Positions 62,790 through 64,000 of a stretch of DNA of 64,000 nt are shown here, piece by piece. The translations under genes were made by a program, and so were the position numbers. The notes under the pieces were generated by a model, which had not been told where the DNA came from, searched no databases, and was given only the letters and a program-made list of their open reading frames with translations. Source of the stretch: Brachionus manjavacas (Eukaryota; Rotifera; Eurotatoria; Ploima; Brachionidae); assembly GCA_019054805.1 (NCBI GenBank), contig JAHQIY010000007.1:377501-441500 (forward strand). The letters are read 5' to 3'. Each line of letters begins with the position of its first letter. The first letter of the stretch is position 1.

Positions 62790-64000
62790 TTATGGCTTTT
62801 GATGAGGAAGAAAATTAGAGCCTGGTAAAACACAATTTAAACTTGAAGTTGACTTTGCCATATTATAGCTTTGAATTTGATGATAAAACTGCTGTTGCAT
62901 AAATTCGATTAACTTATTTTCATCATTCTTCTTTGTTTCGTCATTCCCAATTAAATTCTCTATTCTAAAGCCTTTTCAAAAAAAATAAAATATTAAATTT
63001 TTTTTCTATTTTTATTTATATTATTCACCATTGGGTTTCTGTGGTGAGCTTTTGGAAGATTTAGGGTTAGTTTTAAAATTATGCACCGGATTATTTGATA
63101 CTAATTGATATTGATTCGGAGATAGACTCGAAGCTGGGTTAAGTTGTGAATAAAATTGCTGATAGAATTGATCACTACTTTTTTGCCTAATGTCACTAGT
63201 ACTACCTTGATTGCCAGACTGGTTGATCTCTCTTTGAAAAGTCTCATTTCCTGTTTTTATTTTCTTGGCCACAGGACCCTCTTCAAGAGCATTTTGACAG
63301 TATCTATCTGACTCTGGTCTGCTACTCTTTTGTCCCAAATGACCAAGACTCGGTGGCCAATATCTGCTACTATCAACACAATATTAACTCATGGTCAAAG
63401 AACAATTTATTTTTAAATTACTTTTGATACGGCTTTATGCTTGATACTTGAGGTGACTTTTTCTTTTTGGTCAGATCTGGATTTGAAGCTTCCAACATTG
63501 GCTGTAGAATGCGTCGACGAGCATTTATGAACCAGTTGTTCACTTGAATTAGAGTTAGATTGGTTTTCAAGGCTATTTGTCTCTTTTCCTCTTCAGTTGG
63601 ATACGGATGCTTCAATGAAATAAATTAAAACTTATTCATCTTATTTTTTGTTCTATTGAACTTACTACTATGTGCTGGAAAAGCCATTTTTTCATCACAT
63701 TAGTCGCACTTTTAGGCAAAATTCCGCGTTTATTTTTTGAATTCAGAGAGTCGTCATTGTTTGACGAGTAGGATTTGTTTACACATGACGAAGATGATGA
63801 AGATGACTTTTCGGCGTAAGTGGATACGTGAGACTTAACAGACACGTTGTCATCAAAATCGTCTACGTCTTCTTCAATATTTGCGCTATCATTCAGATAC
63901 TGGTTATCTTCGTCACATAGATGGTTAGCTTCCTCTTGAAAATCAATTGATAGATTGTTCGAAGTTTCGCTTTGGTTTGAATTGTCACTTTTATCAGTTG
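62790..64000 (-). CDS. PKNOX: TALE homeobox transcription factor, PKNOX/PREP class (5' partial)
   Basis: Partner of PBX/Extradenticle on Hox-regulated DNA sites. Exons on the minus strand: 64000 (runs off)-63666, 63609-63422, 63369 (or 63366)-63029, 62971-62790. An acidic, Ser-rich linker precedes the homeodomain. This starts [20 protein letters not shown] and continues across an intron as [20 protein letters not shown], then [20 protein letters not shown]. The TALE three-residue extension (P-Y-P) and the Trp-Phe-Asn-Arg contacts are intact. ILPK and ILQPML favour PKNOX over MEIS. A RYWPPS motif follows, like the R-F-W-P of PKNOX. The C-terminal tail is Gln/Asn/Ser-rich. The HM (MEIS/PREP) domain must lie beyond the window edge. 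Exon 3 has alternative acceptors three bases apart. Confidence 0.92.

Overview
The window is a piece of an animal nuclear genome. It is very AT-rich between genes, and its spliced protein-coding genes include animal-specific ones: a PKNOX-type TALE homeobox gene, TRIP12, DYRK1A, an SLC4 bicarbonate transporter, KIF28/KLP-6 kinesin and SPATA24. Many introns are about 45-60 nt, while a few are kilobases long and filled with decayed mobile elements. I infer a small invertebrate. Low GC, compact introns and many DNA-transposon and LINE relics would suit a monogonont rotifer, but nothing in the sequence proves that.

Layout, left to right. 560-10049 (+): kinesin-3 of the KIF28/KLP-6 type, 5' end outside the window; three long introns hold a gag-like relic, a MITE plus a duplicated hairpin, and a transposon with 276-nt terminal inverted repeats. 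10599-15391 (-): SLC4 bicarbonate transporter, nine exons. 16130-17008 (-): DPM1, four exons. 19457-20920 (-): CHMP7, intronless. 22423-24111 (-): a stand-alone ZMYM/QRICH1-type C-terminal domain protein, intronless. 26107-28019 (-): leucine-rich-repeat protein. 28.4-33.2 kb: a graveyard of LINE fragments enclosing an unrecognised 324-residue protein gene (30037-31100, -). 35657-36482 (+): SPATA24. 37951-50891 (+): TRIP12 HECT ubiquitin ligase, three small AT-rich exons and one 5.27-kb GC-rich exon. 54685-56112 (+): DYRK1A kinase, intronless and GC-rich. 59848-61640 (+): second leucine-rich-repeat protein. 62790-64000 (-): PKNOX/PREP homeobox gene, running out of the window.

The genes do not form a pathway; they are ordinary housekeeping and regulatory genes: ciliary or vesicle transport, ion transport, dolichol-phosphate-mannose synthesis, ESCRT-III, ubiquitin ligation, kinase signalling and transcription. 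I rebuilt the exon structures by hand from GT/AG sites, reading-frame continuity and remembered family conservation; in every multi-exon gene the exon lengths sum to a multiple of three. I found no convincing new molecular system. The strongest unexplained signals are (1) two neighbouring hairpin units with compensatory base-pair changes in a kinesin intron (5190-5435), (2) the abrupt change of base composition inside TRIP12 and again at DYRK1A, (3) a decayed CHMP7 fragment and colinear repeat blocks shared between two TRIP12 introns, and (4) several small inverted-repeat element families.
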